Source: Paenibacillus taichungensis | GTDB taxonomy: Bacteria > Bacillota > Bacilli > Paenibacillales > Paenibacillaceae | NCBI RefSeq assembly: GCF_003287275.1 | Contig: NZ_QEVW01000014.1 | Span: 186,001-250,000, forward strand | Direction: 5' to 3' | DNA length: 64,000 nt | Shown here: positions 52,839 to 62,766 of the stretch, piece by piece | How positions within the stretch are numbered: the first letter of the stretch is position 1 | How the letters are laid out: the number at the start of each line of letters is the position of its first letter | Program-made: the position numbers and the translations under genes | The notes under the pieces: model-generated | Databases searched by the model: none | Seen by the model: the letters and a program-made list of their open reading frames with translations, nothing else | Told to the model about the DNA's origin: nothing

Positions 52839-54887
52839 TTACTGTTCTTTATACACACGTACATAATCCACTTGCATGGTCGCTGGGATATCGGACGCGT
52901 TCGGAGTACGGCCTCCGTCGAAGTTTCCGCCGATTGCCAAGTTCATAATGAGGTAGAACGGCTCATCGAAAGGAGCGTTCGGATTGTTCGGTGCAGCTGT
53001 AGAATACCACTGCTGGTTAGTCACTTTATAGAAAAACTTGCCGTCGACATACCATTTAATGTTGTCCTCTTCCCAGACAACCGAGTACACATGATAATCA
53101 TTGGCAAAAGTTTGCCCTTCAGGGAAGTGATAATCGCCACCTGAAGACTGGTTCACGGGCCATTGTCCACCAAAATGTATGGTACCGCTTACAGACCCTG
53201 GAAGACGTCCTCTCGCTTCCATAACATCAATTTCACCTGATGCAGCCCATGTGCCGTATACTGAATCTTTTGGAAGCATCCACAGTGCTGGCCAAACGCC
53301 ATCCCCTGTAGGAAGCTTGGCACGAAAATCTACTCTACCGTACTTCAGGGAAAGTTTATCCTTGGTGTTAATCTTACCTGAAGAATACTGTGCATAGCGA
53401 TTCGGATCCTGTGGGAAAGATTTGCTATCATTCGTGGCTTTGATATGCAGCTTTCCGTCCTGTACATATACATTTTGAGTGCTGTTCGTGTAGTGCTGCA
53501 GCTCTGCATTACCCCATCCCCAAGTAGCGGGATCGTTATTGAGATAATATCCTGTTTCATAGTTCCATTTACTGGTATCCAGCGTAGTTCCGTTAAATTC
53601 ATCCTGCCAGATGAGATTCATGCCCGCGATAGCCGGGTCGGTTGGTGTTCCGATCGCGATATCCTCTTGATCGGATACATCCGGACGTGGAGCATTAGGA
53701 TTGCCGATGAAGGTATAGTTGACGAAGTTATTGCCAATATTTCCACCCGCCTGCCCGTTCAACGGATATCCGATACGGATTTGCATATTTTCCTGGATTG
53801 GCTGGAACCAAAGTCCATAGATGTAATCGGCCCAGTAACCCCACTGGTTGGCATCAGACATATTGTTGTAGCCATTTGCCGAGTATGCAAACTTGCTCTG
53901 ACTGGAGTTACTCAAATCCACCCATTGCCCATTGATGTTAATTTGGTATACAAAGTTGCCCAGTTCCTTGGCGATTGGCGCACCCCCATCAATTTTGGGA
54001 AGTGGAATTCCAATGGAACCATTCGCATCTGCTGTGAAGGTTGTTCCTTCGTATGGCGTAATGACATATGAATTTCTTGTAGGTTCATTAAACGTAATGG
54101 TATAAACAAGGTTAGCCGAGGAAGTCTTTGATTCCAATTTGACGTTGATCGACTCCGTTACGTTAAACCAGTAACCTCCTCCACCGTCGGTGAATTGGCC
54201 AAAGTTGTGATCATAAATCCAGCCGCTGGCTGCATTATTGTCAATATCAATCCATGTGCTGCTATTTACAGGTTTTACATACACCTTCAAATCATCCGCT
54301 ACGGCTTCATAGGTTACCGCAGAATCATTGTTGAACGTTGGATATGTAAAGCCTGCACCGCCTGTGAAACTTGCTGTAATTTGCGGCCCTTGTGTCGGAT
54401 TCATGGCTGTGATGGTTGTTTTGTTGATGTTTTGGAATACAAGTTGATATTCAAGTTTAACGCCATTCGCTTTGGAGTACAGTTGAATTTCGGTTGTTGC
54501 AGAAAGGGTGAACCAATAACCATTGAAACCACCATCGCTCCAGTGCCCCCAGTTTTGGTTATAGATATAACCTCCGGCTTGATCTATATCAACCCAGTTG
54601 TTACCCACTTTCACATTAACACCCATGTCACTGTAAACATCGTTCCACGTGGCGGAGCCCCCATTGAACTTAGGCATAACAAATCCGTAGCTGGCTTTGC
54701 CAACCCCAGATTTTGAAATAACAGGTCCATCTGCTGGTGAGAAGTACTCCATTGAGGTAACTGTCGTTCCAGCTGCCTGAACTTTCGATGTTGGCAGCAC
54801 GCCAACACTAGCTAGCATCACAACCACTAGGAACAAGCCAAGTACCTTTTTCATAAACCGTTTCCCCGTAAAGTGAGATGGTTTCAT
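52839..54887 (-). CDS. Secreted GH16 beta-glucanase with three N-terminal repeats
   Basis: A 682-residue exported enzyme. Signal peptide ~1-38, three related beta-rich modules (~40-160, ~160-275, ~275-405; shared features W-V/I-D-I-D, G-x-W/F-x-D-G-G, Y-W-F), and a GH16 domain ~410-682. The catalytic motif EIDVME gives nucleophile Glu 552, Asp 554 and acid/base Glu 557. It is expected to cut beta-1,3 or beta-1,3-1,4 glucan (laminarinase/lichenase type). AAAGGAGG precedes the ATG, and a cre-like site lies 52 bases upstream. It follows the YesN/YesM-type genes on the same strand (158-base gap), so these probably regulate it. Confidence 0.9.
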   Translation of the reverse strand: MKPSHFTGKRFMKKVLGLFLVVVMLASVGVLPTSKVQAAGTTVTSMEYFSPADGPVISKSGVGKASYGFVMPKFNGGSATWNDVYSDMGVNVKVGNNWVDIDQAGGYIYNQNWGHWSDGGFNGYWFTLSATTEIQLYSKANGVKLEYQLVFQNINKTTITAMNPTQGPQITASFTGGAGFTYPTFNNDSAVTYEAVADDLKVYVKPVNSSTWIDIDNNAASGWIYDHNFGQFTDGGGGYWFNVTESINVKLESKTSSANLVYTITFNEPTRNSYVITPYEGTTFTADANGSIGIPLPKIDGGAPIAKELGNFVYQININGQWVDLSNSSQSKFAYSANGYNNMSDANQWGYWADYIYGLWFQPIQENMQIRIGYPLNGQAGGNIGNNFVNYTFIGNPNAPRPDVSDQEDIAIGTPTDPAIAGMNLIWQDEFNGTTLDTSKWNYETGYYLNNDPATWGWGNAELQHYTNSTQNVYVQDGKLHIKATNDSKSFPQDPNRYAQYSSGKINTKDKLSLKYGRVDFRAKLPTGDGVWPALWMLPKDSVYGTWAASGEIDVMEARGRLPGSVSGTIHFGGQWPVNQSSGGDYHFPEGQTFANDYHVYSVVWEEDNIKWYVDGKFFYKVTNQQWYSTAAPNNPNAPFDEPFYLIMNLAIGGNFDGGRTPNASDIPATMQVDYVRVYKEQ

Positions 54888-54938
54888 AATTGCCCTCCTT
54901 TGATAAGATAATAGTTTCTCCCAATCTATGCGTTTAAA

Positions 54939-54952
54939 GGTAATCGCTTACA
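54939..54952. promoter_or_regulatory. Candidate cre (CcpA) site upstream of the GH16 gene
   Basis: On the minus strand TGTAAGCGATTACC, differing from the cre consensus TGWAANCGNTNWCA at one base. It would place the glucanase under carbon catabolite repression. Confidence 0.5.
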
Positions 54953-55045
54953 TCGGGGAACATCTTTATTCTATCGAATAGGATAATCTGCTGAAAAGGT
55001 ACAATTATTTTTGTTATATCCCATTTTTTTGGGTTTTGATTCAAT

Positions 55046-56617
55046 TTATATATTTGTACTGTGGTATTGCACTTCACGTTCTACCTTTTGACGCATCATT
55101 TGTCGATACTCTGTGGGTTGAATTTCCATCGCTAGGCGGAACGCTCGCGTAAAGCTTTTGTAACTTTCATAGCCTACCATAGCAGCAACTTCAACAATCT
55201 TATGATCGGTTTCGGCTAGGAGACGCCGCGCTTTATCCATACGTACATCTCTCAGGTATTCTGCAAATCCTTTACCAATATTCTTCTTGAACAGATTTGA
55301 GAAATAGGCATAATTAAGCGACACATGATTGGATACCATCGCGAGGTCCAGCGGCTTATGATAGCTTTCGTGTATAAAACGGATGGCTTCGTTTAGATCC
55401 TGAGAATTGCGATAACTCTGTTTATATTCAAAATAGAACTGATTCAATCGAAGCAGCTGCTGTTGCAGCGCTTGAATATAATCGCGCATCCCCGGATAAT
55501 CAAAGAGATTACGCAAAGATTCAAGATCCAGCGCTTCTTCACCCATGTAGGGACGAATAACTCGTTCGTATTCCTCCATCATCTGCACTGTGGCGCCGCA
55601 GAGTTGTTGGGTATAGCCAATATGATAGCGTTGCAGTACATTTTTGTTAAATATTGCTGAAATGCCCTGAGCAATTCTACCACTATCGTCGGTCCCAACA
55701 GACTGGAACAGTTCATAAAGCTCTTCATAAGGGAGTTGCCACTGCTGCTCCATATGCTCAATAGTTGCTGGCAGGATGATATATCGATCTGGAAACAGAT
55801 AACTATGGTGGAATAACTCATGTACTTGTGTATAGCTACCGGGCAACATCTTTAATCCTTGCTGCGGGTCAGTCATAACGGTTATGGCATCGATCATCCC
55901 TTCCTTGAGCGCCGCTGGTAAAGCCTCCGGATCTATCGATGAATCCACTGCGAGAATCAGATACGGGCTGTGTTGCAGGCAAACGCAACCTTGTCTACCG
56001 AACACATCATAAGCAATAGCTTCCATGCTATGGACACTGCTGGAACCCGGCTGATTGATCCAACATTTCTCTCGCAGCAAACATAAGCGATAATTGTGCC
56101 AAAGTGCAGGATGTTGTTCCTGGATTTGGAGGATCCAGGCCTCATCGTTTAACGCTCCGTGCATAAACATTCTTAATTCTTTGCGATCTGTCTCTTGGGC
56201 GAGACGGGAGACATGCTGTATGTTGTCCGCAAGAGCCTGCCGTGTCTGAATTTCTTGCCAAACATGCTCTAGTGAAGTTAGCAGATCCCCTCGCTTCAGA
56301 GGTTTTAACAAGTATCCCTTTGCCCCTAGTTCGATGGCCTTCTGAGCATATGTAAAATCACTATAACCGCTAATAATGAGGTATTCCACCTCGATACGCT
56401 CATCTTTGGTCTGTGCCATCAGTGCCAGCCCGTCCATGTCTGGCATCATAATATCAGTAATAACGATGTGAATGTTATGCTGGCGCAAAAAGATTAGCGC
56501 CTCCATCCCGCTTGCAGCACAGTAAATGTTGTTCAGCTCCAGAGGAAATTGATGCAGCATCGCCTGCAGACCGTCACGTATGTGCTTTTGATCGTCCACA
56601 ACCAGAATATTGATCAC
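55046..56617 (-). CDS. YesN-type response regulator (receiver plus AraC domain)
   Basis: A 523-residue response regulator: receiver ~1-120 (ILVVDDQ, IVITDIMMPDMDG with the phospho-Asp), a long middle region, and an AraC double helix-turn-helix at the C-terminus (DLAMVSNHVSLNYAYFSNLFKK; IVEVAAMVGYESYKSFTRAFR). GTG 56617 follows GGAGGG and starts three bases after the kinase stop, so translation is coupled. It forms a YesM/YesN-type pair for extracellular oligosaccharide sensing. Confidence 0.9.
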   Translation of the reverse strand: MINILVVDDQKHIRDGLQAMLHQFPLELNNIYCAASGMEALIFLRQHNIHIVITDIMMPDMDGLALMAQTKDERIEVEYLIISGYSDFTYAQKAIELGAKGYLLKPLKRGDLLTSLEHVWQEIQTRQALADNIQHVSRLAQETDRKELRMFMHGALNDEAWILQIQEQHPALWHNYRLCLLREKCWINQPGSSSVHSMEAIAYDVFGRQGCVCLQHSPYLILAVDSSIDPEALPAALKEGMIDAITVMTDPQQGLKMLPGSYTQVHELFHHSYLFPDRYIILPATIEHMEQQWQLPYEELYELFQSVGTDDSGRIAQGISAIFNKNVLQRYHIGYTQQLCGATVQMMEEYERVIRPYMGEEALDLESLRNLFDYPGMRDYIQALQQQLLRLNQFYFEYKQSYRNSQDLNEAIRFIHESYHKPLDLAMVSNHVSLNYAYFSNLFKKNIGKGFAEYLRDVRMDKARRLLAETDHKIVEVAAMVGYESYKSFTRAFRLAMEIQPTEYRQMMRQKVEREVQYHSTNI

Positions 56618-56619
56618 TC

Positions 56620-58455
56620 CTACCACCCTCCAAGATTTACATTTTCCCAAGGCAAACGTATCGTTACACAGGTATAAGCGCCCTGAACACTATCAATCCA
56701 AAGACCGCAATCCTCGCCATAATGAAGCTGCAGCCGCTTATTCACATTTTCCAAACCAAGTCCGTTCTTGCTGGTAACAATCGGCGAATCCGAGTCTCCC
56801 CGCAGTGCCGCTTGCAGTCGAAGTAACATCTCCGGGTCTACCCCCTCTCCATCATCTTGTATGTTAATGAGCAAGCGGTCATTCTCCACTGATACGGTGA
56901 TCTGAATACACACACTACCGCCTGATGGTGCAGCGTGATGCACTGCGTTTTCAACGATAGGCTGCATACACATTTTAGGAATCGCATAGCGGAGCACCTC
57001 CAGCGGAAGATCTGATGTCAATTTGATGCTGCCGCCTTCCATCAAATTAATAAATTGAATGTAACTTTGAATGTTAGCAAGTTCCTCACGAAGCGCAACC
57101 GTATCGCTGCGCCACTGCATGCTGTAACGAAGTTGTGAACCTAATGATACCAATGAATTTGCAATAGCAGGTTGTCGTTGAACCTCCGCGAGCATTCGAA
57201 TAGATTCCAGTGCGTTATACAAAAAATGAGAGTTGATCTGCGAATGCAGTGAATGCAGCTGTGCGTTTTTGGCGATCAATTGCTTATCCACGACCTGTGT
57301 CATCAGACGTTTGACCTCATGTAACATTTTATTGTAGCTCACAGCCACTTCATCAATCTCATCCCCTCTTTCGTTCTCATCAAGACCGGTATCAATCGTT
57401 GCATCCAGTTCTCCTTTTCGCACTTGACGCATTGAAGCCAATACGCTGTCCAGCCGTCGGAAAATGCGCCGAGTTGTATGTGATACGAGCAGCATGATAA
57501 GCAGCAGAACACATAATGTAATCGTTACCACAAATGCATACCAGCTGCGTGGCCCCTTCATCAATGCCTGATGGGAGGCGATATCAACCACATAAGTGTT
57601 TAGCGGAGCGATGTAACGGTATAGTGCATAGTAGCTCTGATCTCCAACCTTAATCTTAACTGGACTTTCCTGTGGCAGTACATCCAACTGGCGATGAATA
57701 CCGCCAAGAATTTCATCCAGTCCCTCTCCGGCTTTTCGAGAAAACTCATGCTGGGAATTATAAACATATTGGGGAGAATCGCTTTCGTTCATTAAAACAG
57801 AAAAGAAATCCCCCTTGCTCTCCTGGAGCAGGTCGCTGAAAAACATACTGTGTGGAACGCGAATTTCCATAATACTAGGTCGTTTTTTCTCCTGACCCTG
57901 AAGGCGAACCAGCCGGTAGTATGATAGCGTATGTTCACCATCCTTAAAAGAAAATAAGCGGTAAGCAGCCCCACCTTCATCCCGAAGCTTAGCCCAGTAA
58001 TCCTGCGGCCAAAATTTCTGATAATGATAGATTTCAGGCCAGATTTCATACAAGTTCGGGTTATCGACGTAAAAGCTGAGCTCACTGATCATTGCATTGC
58101 TTTGAATGATATTTTGCATTTGCTCAAATTGGTTTTGCTTAAATTTCACCAGTCGTAGTCCATCCACAAGCATATTGGAATGAATAAAATCAACAAATGA
58201 TTTTTGAGTGAGTGCCGTGTTGGAAGCGTTCTCAATGATATCCATTCTGCTGCGCAATTGTTCGTTTAACCATGAAACGTGGCTATTACCTGCTGCCATA
58301 GCGTCCTTATATAGCTGAGTTTCCTGCATGCGAATATATAAGAAGGATACTAAAATAACAGGTATGGCAATCATCAGGCTAAACGCCAAAAACAGCTTTT
58401 GGGATATACGGGCATTGCGGTAAAGTTTCCTCAATCTAGTCAGTAGGTAATTCAC
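56620..58455 (-). CDS. YesM-type sensor histidine kinase
   Basis: A 611-residue membrane kinase of the LytS/YesM type. A segment at ~20-42 and another at ~300-322 enclose a large outer sensor; then HAMP, and a kinase domain with the family motif LHSQINSHFLYNALESIRM (phospho-His in SHF) and ATPase motifs NAVHHA, DDGEGV and GLGLENVNKRL. GTG 58455 has GAGGAG upstream. It lies between a sugar-binding lipoprotein gene and its response regulator, all on the same strand. Confidence 0.9.
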   Translation of the reverse strand: MNYLLTRLRKLYRNARISQKLFLAFSLMIAIPVILVSFLYIRMQETQLYKDAMAAGNSHVSWLNEQLRSRMDIIENASNTALTQKSFVDFIHSNMLVDGLRLVKFKQNQFEQMQNIIQSNAMISELSFYVDNPNLYEIWPEIYHYQKFWPQDYWAKLRDEGGAAYRLFSFKDGEHTLSYYRLVRLQGQEKKRPSIMEIRVPHSMFFSDLLQESKGDFFSVLMNESDSPQYVYNSQHEFSRKAGEGLDEILGGIHRQLDVLPQESPVKIKVGDQSYYALYRYIAPLNTYVVDIASHQALMKGPRSWYAFVVTITLCVLLLIMLLVSHTTRRIFRRLDSVLASMRQVRKGELDATIDTGLDENERGDEIDEVAVSYNKMLHEVKRLMTQVVDKQLIAKNAQLHSLHSQINSHFLYNALESIRMLAEVQRQPAIANSLVSLGSQLRYSMQWRSDTVALREELANIQSYIQFINLMEGGSIKLTSDLPLEVLRYAIPKMCMQPIVENAVHHAAPSGGSVCIQITVSVENDRLLINIQDDGEGVDPEMLLRLQAALRGDSDSPIVTSKNGLGLENVNKRLQLHYGEDCGLWIDSVQGAYTCVTIRLPWENVNLGGW

Positions 58456-58529
58456 TCTGAACTCCTCACCACCTTTGTTATACCATATATTACAAGTTGG
58501 CCGATAGAGAGCGCGGATGTTAGGAATGA

Positions 58530-60191
58530 TTATTCAGCCATCTTGGCTTTTCTCGCTTCCAGCTCGGTCTGACGGTATTCCATTACCTGATTAAAACCGT
58601 AATTTACTCGGCGGGCCAAGAAATTTTCAAAAATTTTATCAAAAGCAGCTTCATCTTTGGCAGTGATCAGTTCTGGCAGAACTTCTTCCCAATTCTGAGA
58701 AATACGCGACCAGGATAAGGCTATATCGGAATCTCCAACAGGATCTATTCCCTTATATATGCCGCTGTCCAGATCCGCTTGTTTGTTCGCGAACTCCTCC
58801 ATTTGGTTAACGGATGGCACTTTTTCTGGTCTCCACTGATTAACGAAGGCAGGGTTACGCAGCATCCAGTAGGTATCCATGATACCGTATTCCTTTTCCA
58901 GCCTCTCCCTATCTGTGTCAAGCAATTGGACCATATCGGCCGTCAACTTCGGTTTGCCATCCCTCATCGCCCATGTTTCGCCTTCTTTTCCCAAAAATAC
59001 ATCCTTTTGTCCTTCTTCGCTGGCTAAATAGGTCAAAAATCGGATGGCTCGCTCAGGATTCTTGGTGGATTTGTTGATCATCGTAACCATCCAACCGTCC
59101 ATGTTGCCAGGAAACAGTCTGGCGGGATCACCGTGACTGTTTTGCGGTCCATCTACAGCGATGTAGTACGAATTCGGATATGCACCCGCAGCCAGGATCG
59201 GATTAATAGCCGCCATACCAGTCCACTCGCGAATCATCATAAAATAACGGGCATTACTGGTTTTTTCCTCTACCTGAGCATTCGAATCCACCAGAAAATC
59301 CACATTAATCAGGCCACGCTCATAAGCTGTGCGGAACGTTTTCAGCCAGATGATATAGTCCGGGTCGGTCATACGGTCGTTAAATTTACCGTCCTTTTCA
59401 TGCGGGATAGCCAGCAGGTTTTGCAAATATTCGGTCATTCCATAAGAGACATTCCCCTGAGCAAAGAAGGGACTGATGAGCTGTCCTTTGTACACAGAAT
59501 ACTGATCTTTCAACAATTGCAGTGCATTCAGAAAGCCTTCCGGAGTGCTCAAATCCGGTCTCCCCATAGCCTCATACAGATCTTTTCGCACTAAGAAAGT
59601 TTGGTTCGCAGCCGTCAAACCGGTAGCCTGCATCAGGCTGGGGCTGTATGAATCATTTGGAATGCCATATGTATTGCCATTTTCTTGACGATACCACTTC
59701 AATGCACCGTCCCCTGCGACCTTGAAAAAGTAAGGATCGTATTTCTCCGCCAGTTCATTTAAAGCATATACCTGTCCGCCTTCCCACAACTTATTAATCG
59801 CACTTTCCCATGAGCCTATTGTCATCAAATCCGGCAGCTTACCAGAGGTCATCATGAGCGCAATTTGTTCACTGGTTTCACCGGAGGGCACTTCGAATTT
59901 GATGTTAACACCCGTTTTCTCTGTTACAACCTTGGAGGTCATACTTTTACCCCATGTGTGACCATACCAGTTCGCGCCGACAAACCAGGTCAAATCCACA
60001 GGCGTGTTATCAAGCTTCCATGCGGGTTGATCTGGGTTCGCCTTGTATTCAACGGGCTGTTGTAAAGGGTGAGCAGGCTGTAGAGGTGGCAGATTCTCAT
60101 TTTGCTCTGATCGGGAACATGCAGCCAAAACTAGCATTAAGATTAAGCTCCAACAAATGACCATGCAGTGCTTGAGGGAGCCGAGTTTCAT
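58530..60191 (-). CDS. Large sugar-binding lipoprotein of an ABC importer (LipO type)
   Basis: A 553-residue family 1 extracellular solute-binding protein of the LplA/LipO type common in Paenibacillus. Lipobox LAAC (Cys about 25), then a two-lobed domain (MMTSGKLPDLMTIGSWE; WMVTMINKSTKNPERAIRFLTYL; GKEGETWAMRDGKPKL). It normally works with an LplB/YtcP permease pair and the MsmX ATPase; these permeases are not in the window. It is followed by the YesM/YesN-type genes (74-base gap), which suggests it binds the sugar the sensor responds to. Confidence 0.9.
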   Translation of the reverse strand: MKLGSLKHCMVICWSLILMLVLAACSRSEQNENLPPLQPAHPLQQPVEYKANPDQPAWKLDNTPVDLTWFVGANWYGHTWGKSMTSKVVTEKTGVNIKFEVPSGETSEQIALMMTSGKLPDLMTIGSWESAINKLWEGGQVYALNELAEKYDPYFFKVAGDGALKWYRQENGNTYGIPNDSYSPSLMQATGLTAANQTFLVRKDLYEAMGRPDLSTPEGFLNALQLLKDQYSVYKGQLISPFFAQGNVSYGMTEYLQNLLAIPHEKDGKFNDRMTDPDYIIWLKTFRTAYERGLINVDFLVDSNAQVEEKTSNARYFMMIREWTGMAAINPILAAGAYPNSYYIAVDGPQNSHGDPARLFPGNMDGWMVTMINKSTKNPERAIRFLTYLASEEGQKDVFLGKEGETWAMRDGKPKLTADMVQLLDTDRERLEKEYGIMDTYWMLRNPAFVNQWRPEKVPSVNQMEEFANKQADLDSGIYKGIDPVGDSDIALSWSRISQNWEEVLPELITAKDEAAFDKIFENFLARRVNYGFNQVMEYRQTELEARKAKMAE

Positions 60192-60461
60192 TCCATCCCC
60201 TCCTTTCTTTGCTACAGTTGTGAATTAACCTTATCATTAATCATGCTATAACCGATTTTACTATCCTTGGCTCGAAATGGAAATGCCGCTCCCTACCTAA
60301 ATAGAAGATGAATTATTCTGTTTTCTTGGACGTGACGTATTCAGACTACAAAATTGAAAGCAGTGGTTGGCGGTCATGGAAAACAACAATGGTAGAATAA
60401 TGCAACTATCCAGTTAATAGAAACGTAATAAAATTATCTATTCTGATATCGAGGTGATTAC

Positions 60462-60965
60462 ATGAAATTTGTAAGTAAGTTGCTGTTCCTATGCATGATA
60501 CCTCTTTTATTATCTGCCTGCTTCCAAAACGCGGAAAGTAATCAACCAACCAATATTTCGGATCTAAGTCCTCCAGTTGAAATTTCACTTGAAGAAGCGG
60601 AAGCAAACATCCCTTTTGAAATCAAACAACCGTCTGTTCCTTTCCAAGTTACTCAAGAATCAGCAAGGATTCTTGAGACCAATGGTAAATTTGATGCAGT
60701 TGAAATTACGTATGCAAATACCGACGAAGGATTGACCCTGATAACAATGATTACAAACTCAAAGGCTGATACGCTACCGAATGGGACAAAAGGTCTAAAA
60801 TTAACTAACGGTTCGCAAACATGGGACCAAGGGGACGAACATGTAAGTGCCATCTATTGGAGAAACGAGGGTTTAACTTACTCTCTTATTTCAGGAAAAA
60901 ATAACAATATTGAACCGTTATACGATTACCAAACATTGATTGACATAGCAAATACAATAAAATGA
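60462..60965 (+). CDS. Small lipoprotein of unknown function
   Basis: A 167-residue predicted lipoprotein: basic start, hydrophobic segment and lipobox LSAC (Cys about 20), then a linker and a compact domain (ITYANTDEGLTLITMITNSKAD; GSQTWDQGDEHVSAIYWRNEGLTYSLISG) resembling outer-surface stress or sporulation-associated domains of Bacillales, but I cannot name the family. GAGGTG precedes the ATG. Stand-alone, on the opposite strand to all its neighbours. Confidence 0.75.
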   Translation: MKFVSKLLFLCMIPLLLSACFQNAESNQPTNISDLSPPVEISLEEAEANIPFEIKQPSVPFQVTQESARILETNGKFDAVEITYANTDEGLTLITMITNSKADTLPNGTKGLKLTNGSQTWDQGDEHVSAIYWRNEGLTYSLISGKNNNIEPLYDYQTLIDIANTIK

Positions 60966-61095
60966 TTTTTATAAGCTAAATCGTTGAGGTAACAGGACAC
61001 GATCGTTTAATTAACTGCCTTTTAGTGAAAAATCAGTTTTTATTTAGTTTTTAAAACATTAATTAAGATGTAACATAGCCTTATATTTAATTAAA

Positions 61096-61127
61096 ACAAA
61101 GGTAGCTGACCACTCAGCTACCTTTGT
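61096..61127 (-). terminator. Terminator of the beta-helix operon
   Basis: ACAAAGGTAGCTGA / TCAGCTACCTTTGT, a perfect 14-bp stem with a 4-base loop, followed by TTTTAATT on the minus strand, 43 bases past the stop. Confidence 0.85.
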
Positions 61128-61169
61128 CGGTTTGTCCTTGGGAAGAATCTTCCCATTCGTTTATAAGTG

Positions 61170-62717
61170 TCACTCGTAAGCGCCGATATTCACAGCAGCT
61201 CCCTGTACTCTTGGTTTCCCCTCAATGTCCAGTGTTCCGATAATTGCATTGTCCGTGTTCCCCGCATCAATCGCTGGAGATGTAGATTGAAGATGGAAAT
61301 CGTATCCCGAGGCATTCACAAATTTGGGATCGATGAACAAGGAATGCGCGTCATTGCCAGTTCCCGTTTTATATGCGGAGAATCCTGTATAATCTTTATT
61401 TTTCCAGGTCCAGCTCGCTCCATTGCTTCCGGCAGGGGCGAAATAGAGATTATAATCCACAACGTTTCCGGAATTCTTGGTATATTCATTGTAAATCAAT
61501 ACATCGGTAGAGCTTGCTACGAAAATGTTGTTCTTAATTACGTTGTTTTGTGTGTCGTATTGGACGTAAAGCTGGCCGCTGCCATCGCCAAGCGTATCAT
61601 TTTTGTACACGGTATTGTTAACTATCTTACAGTTTACTGTAGAGCCGCGTTTGGTATCATACCCGCCCATCGCGATGCCGGTGAGTCGGTTGTTGTAGAC
61701 TGCGTTGCTGCGAACTGTAATATTGCTGGTAGATTTACCGGCATGCTCGGACGCAATCTCGATACCGATATCATTGTTGTAGCTGTAGTTCTGTTCAATA
61801 ATACTATCCTTGCCACCATCGACATAAATACCGTCGGCTGCATTACTGTTGTTCGGAAGTGACTTCCCATAGGAAGGATTATTATTGGAAGAGATATTGT
61901 AGACTCTGTTGCCTTTTACAAGTCCGTTCCGTACCTGATCGTAAGCCGTATTCGGCGCTTTACCCTCAAAACCGATAAGATCAATGCCGATGTTGTCGTT
62001 ATCGTGAATGACATTATTCGTCACCGAGAAGGTGTCCACATTACCGTTGAGAACAAGCGATTCGCTGGAGCCGAGCACGAGATTGTACAGTTCATTACCA
62101 TTAATCGTAATATCGTGAATGGATTCAGGTGCTTTTGTGCCGTATACGGCGATCCCATGTGCGTCACGGCCCAGCAGATCACTGCCAGTTGGGGTGGCTG
62201 TGTTCTTGATATCATGGACTTTGTTGCCAGACAAATTGATGAAGCTGCCTGATCCGTGAACATAAATGCCTACGGGCATGACGTCCTTGGTAGCTGTAGT
62301 ATAATTGCGAATTTCAAATCCCTGAAGGGTAACGTAATTTACATCGGTCAGGTCAATCAACCCTTCAATCCCGCTAACCGAAAGTCCTGTGCCGTCAATA
62401 ATTGGAGTCTCCGTGCCATCGTTAGTGAATACAATCGGTCCCTGTGAAGCGGAGCCTGAGCGAGTGATCTTCAGCTTCTGGTTGTACACACCGCCACGAA
62501 CATGCACTGTACTGCCTGCAGGAACAGCATCCGCTGCGTGCTGAAGTGTCTTCCATGGCGCGCTGCTCGTTCCGGCATTAGAGTCATTTCCGTTTGTCGC
62601 CACGTAATAATCTGCGCCTGCTGCGGCAGCAGAGGAGGACCATTCAATGCCTGAAACCAGTCCTATTCCTACCGCCATGCTTAATCCCACCAACAATGTT
62701 TTACCGAATTTCAACAT
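61170..62717 (-). CDS. Secreted right-handed beta-helix protein, pectate-lyase-like
   Basis: A 515-residue exported protein with a signal peptide (~1-34, ending in an Ala-rich stretch). A DUF1565-like opening, YYVATNGNDSNAGTSSAPWKTL, is followed by many parallel beta-helix coils (repeated N-x-I/V and N-N-x-I/V patterns, as in SVTNNVIHDNDNIGIDLIG). This opening is typical of PL9-type and related polysaccharide lyases, but catalytic residues cannot be fixed from sequence alone. Last gene of an operon with a sugar kinase and a GH4 enzyme, which supports a role in pectin or similar polymer breakdown. Confidence 0.82.
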   Translation of the reverse strand: MLKFGKTLLVGLSMAVGIGLVSGIEWSSSAAAAGADYYVATNGNDSNAGTSSAPWKTLQHAADAVPAGSTVHVRGGVYNQKLKITRSGSASQGPIVFTNDGTETPIIDGTGLSVSGIEGLIDLTDVNYVTLQGFEIRNYTTATKDVMPVGIYVHGSGSFINLSGNKVHDIKNTATPTGSDLLGRDAHGIAVYGTKAPESIHDITINGNELYNLVLGSSESLVLNGNVDTFSVTNNVIHDNDNIGIDLIGFEGKAPNTAYDQVRNGLVKGNRVYNISSNNNPSYGKSLPNNSNAADGIYVDGGKDSIIEQNYSYNNDIGIEIASEHAGKSTSNITVRSNAVYNNRLTGIAMGGYDTKRGSTVNCKIVNNTVYKNDTLGDGSGQLYVQYDTQNNVIKNNIFVASSTDVLIYNEYTKNSGNVVDYNLYFAPAGSNGASWTWKNKDYTGFSAYKTGTGNDAHSLFIDPKFVNASGYDFHLQSTSPAIDAGNTDNAIIGTLDIEGKPRVQGAAVNIGAYE

Positions 62718-62766
62718 ATCCTCAACTCCCTTTGATCAAATTGGATGTATAGCGTAAAACCAGGAT

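Noticed and set aside
53445..54071. 208-codon plus-strand ORF inside the GH16 gene
   Set aside because: Antisense to a conserved gene; many Ile/Val residues reflect the complementary frame only.
61167..61862. 231-codon plus-strand ORF inside the beta-helix gene
   Set aside because: Arises from the repetitive beta-helix coding sequence read backwards; no start signal.
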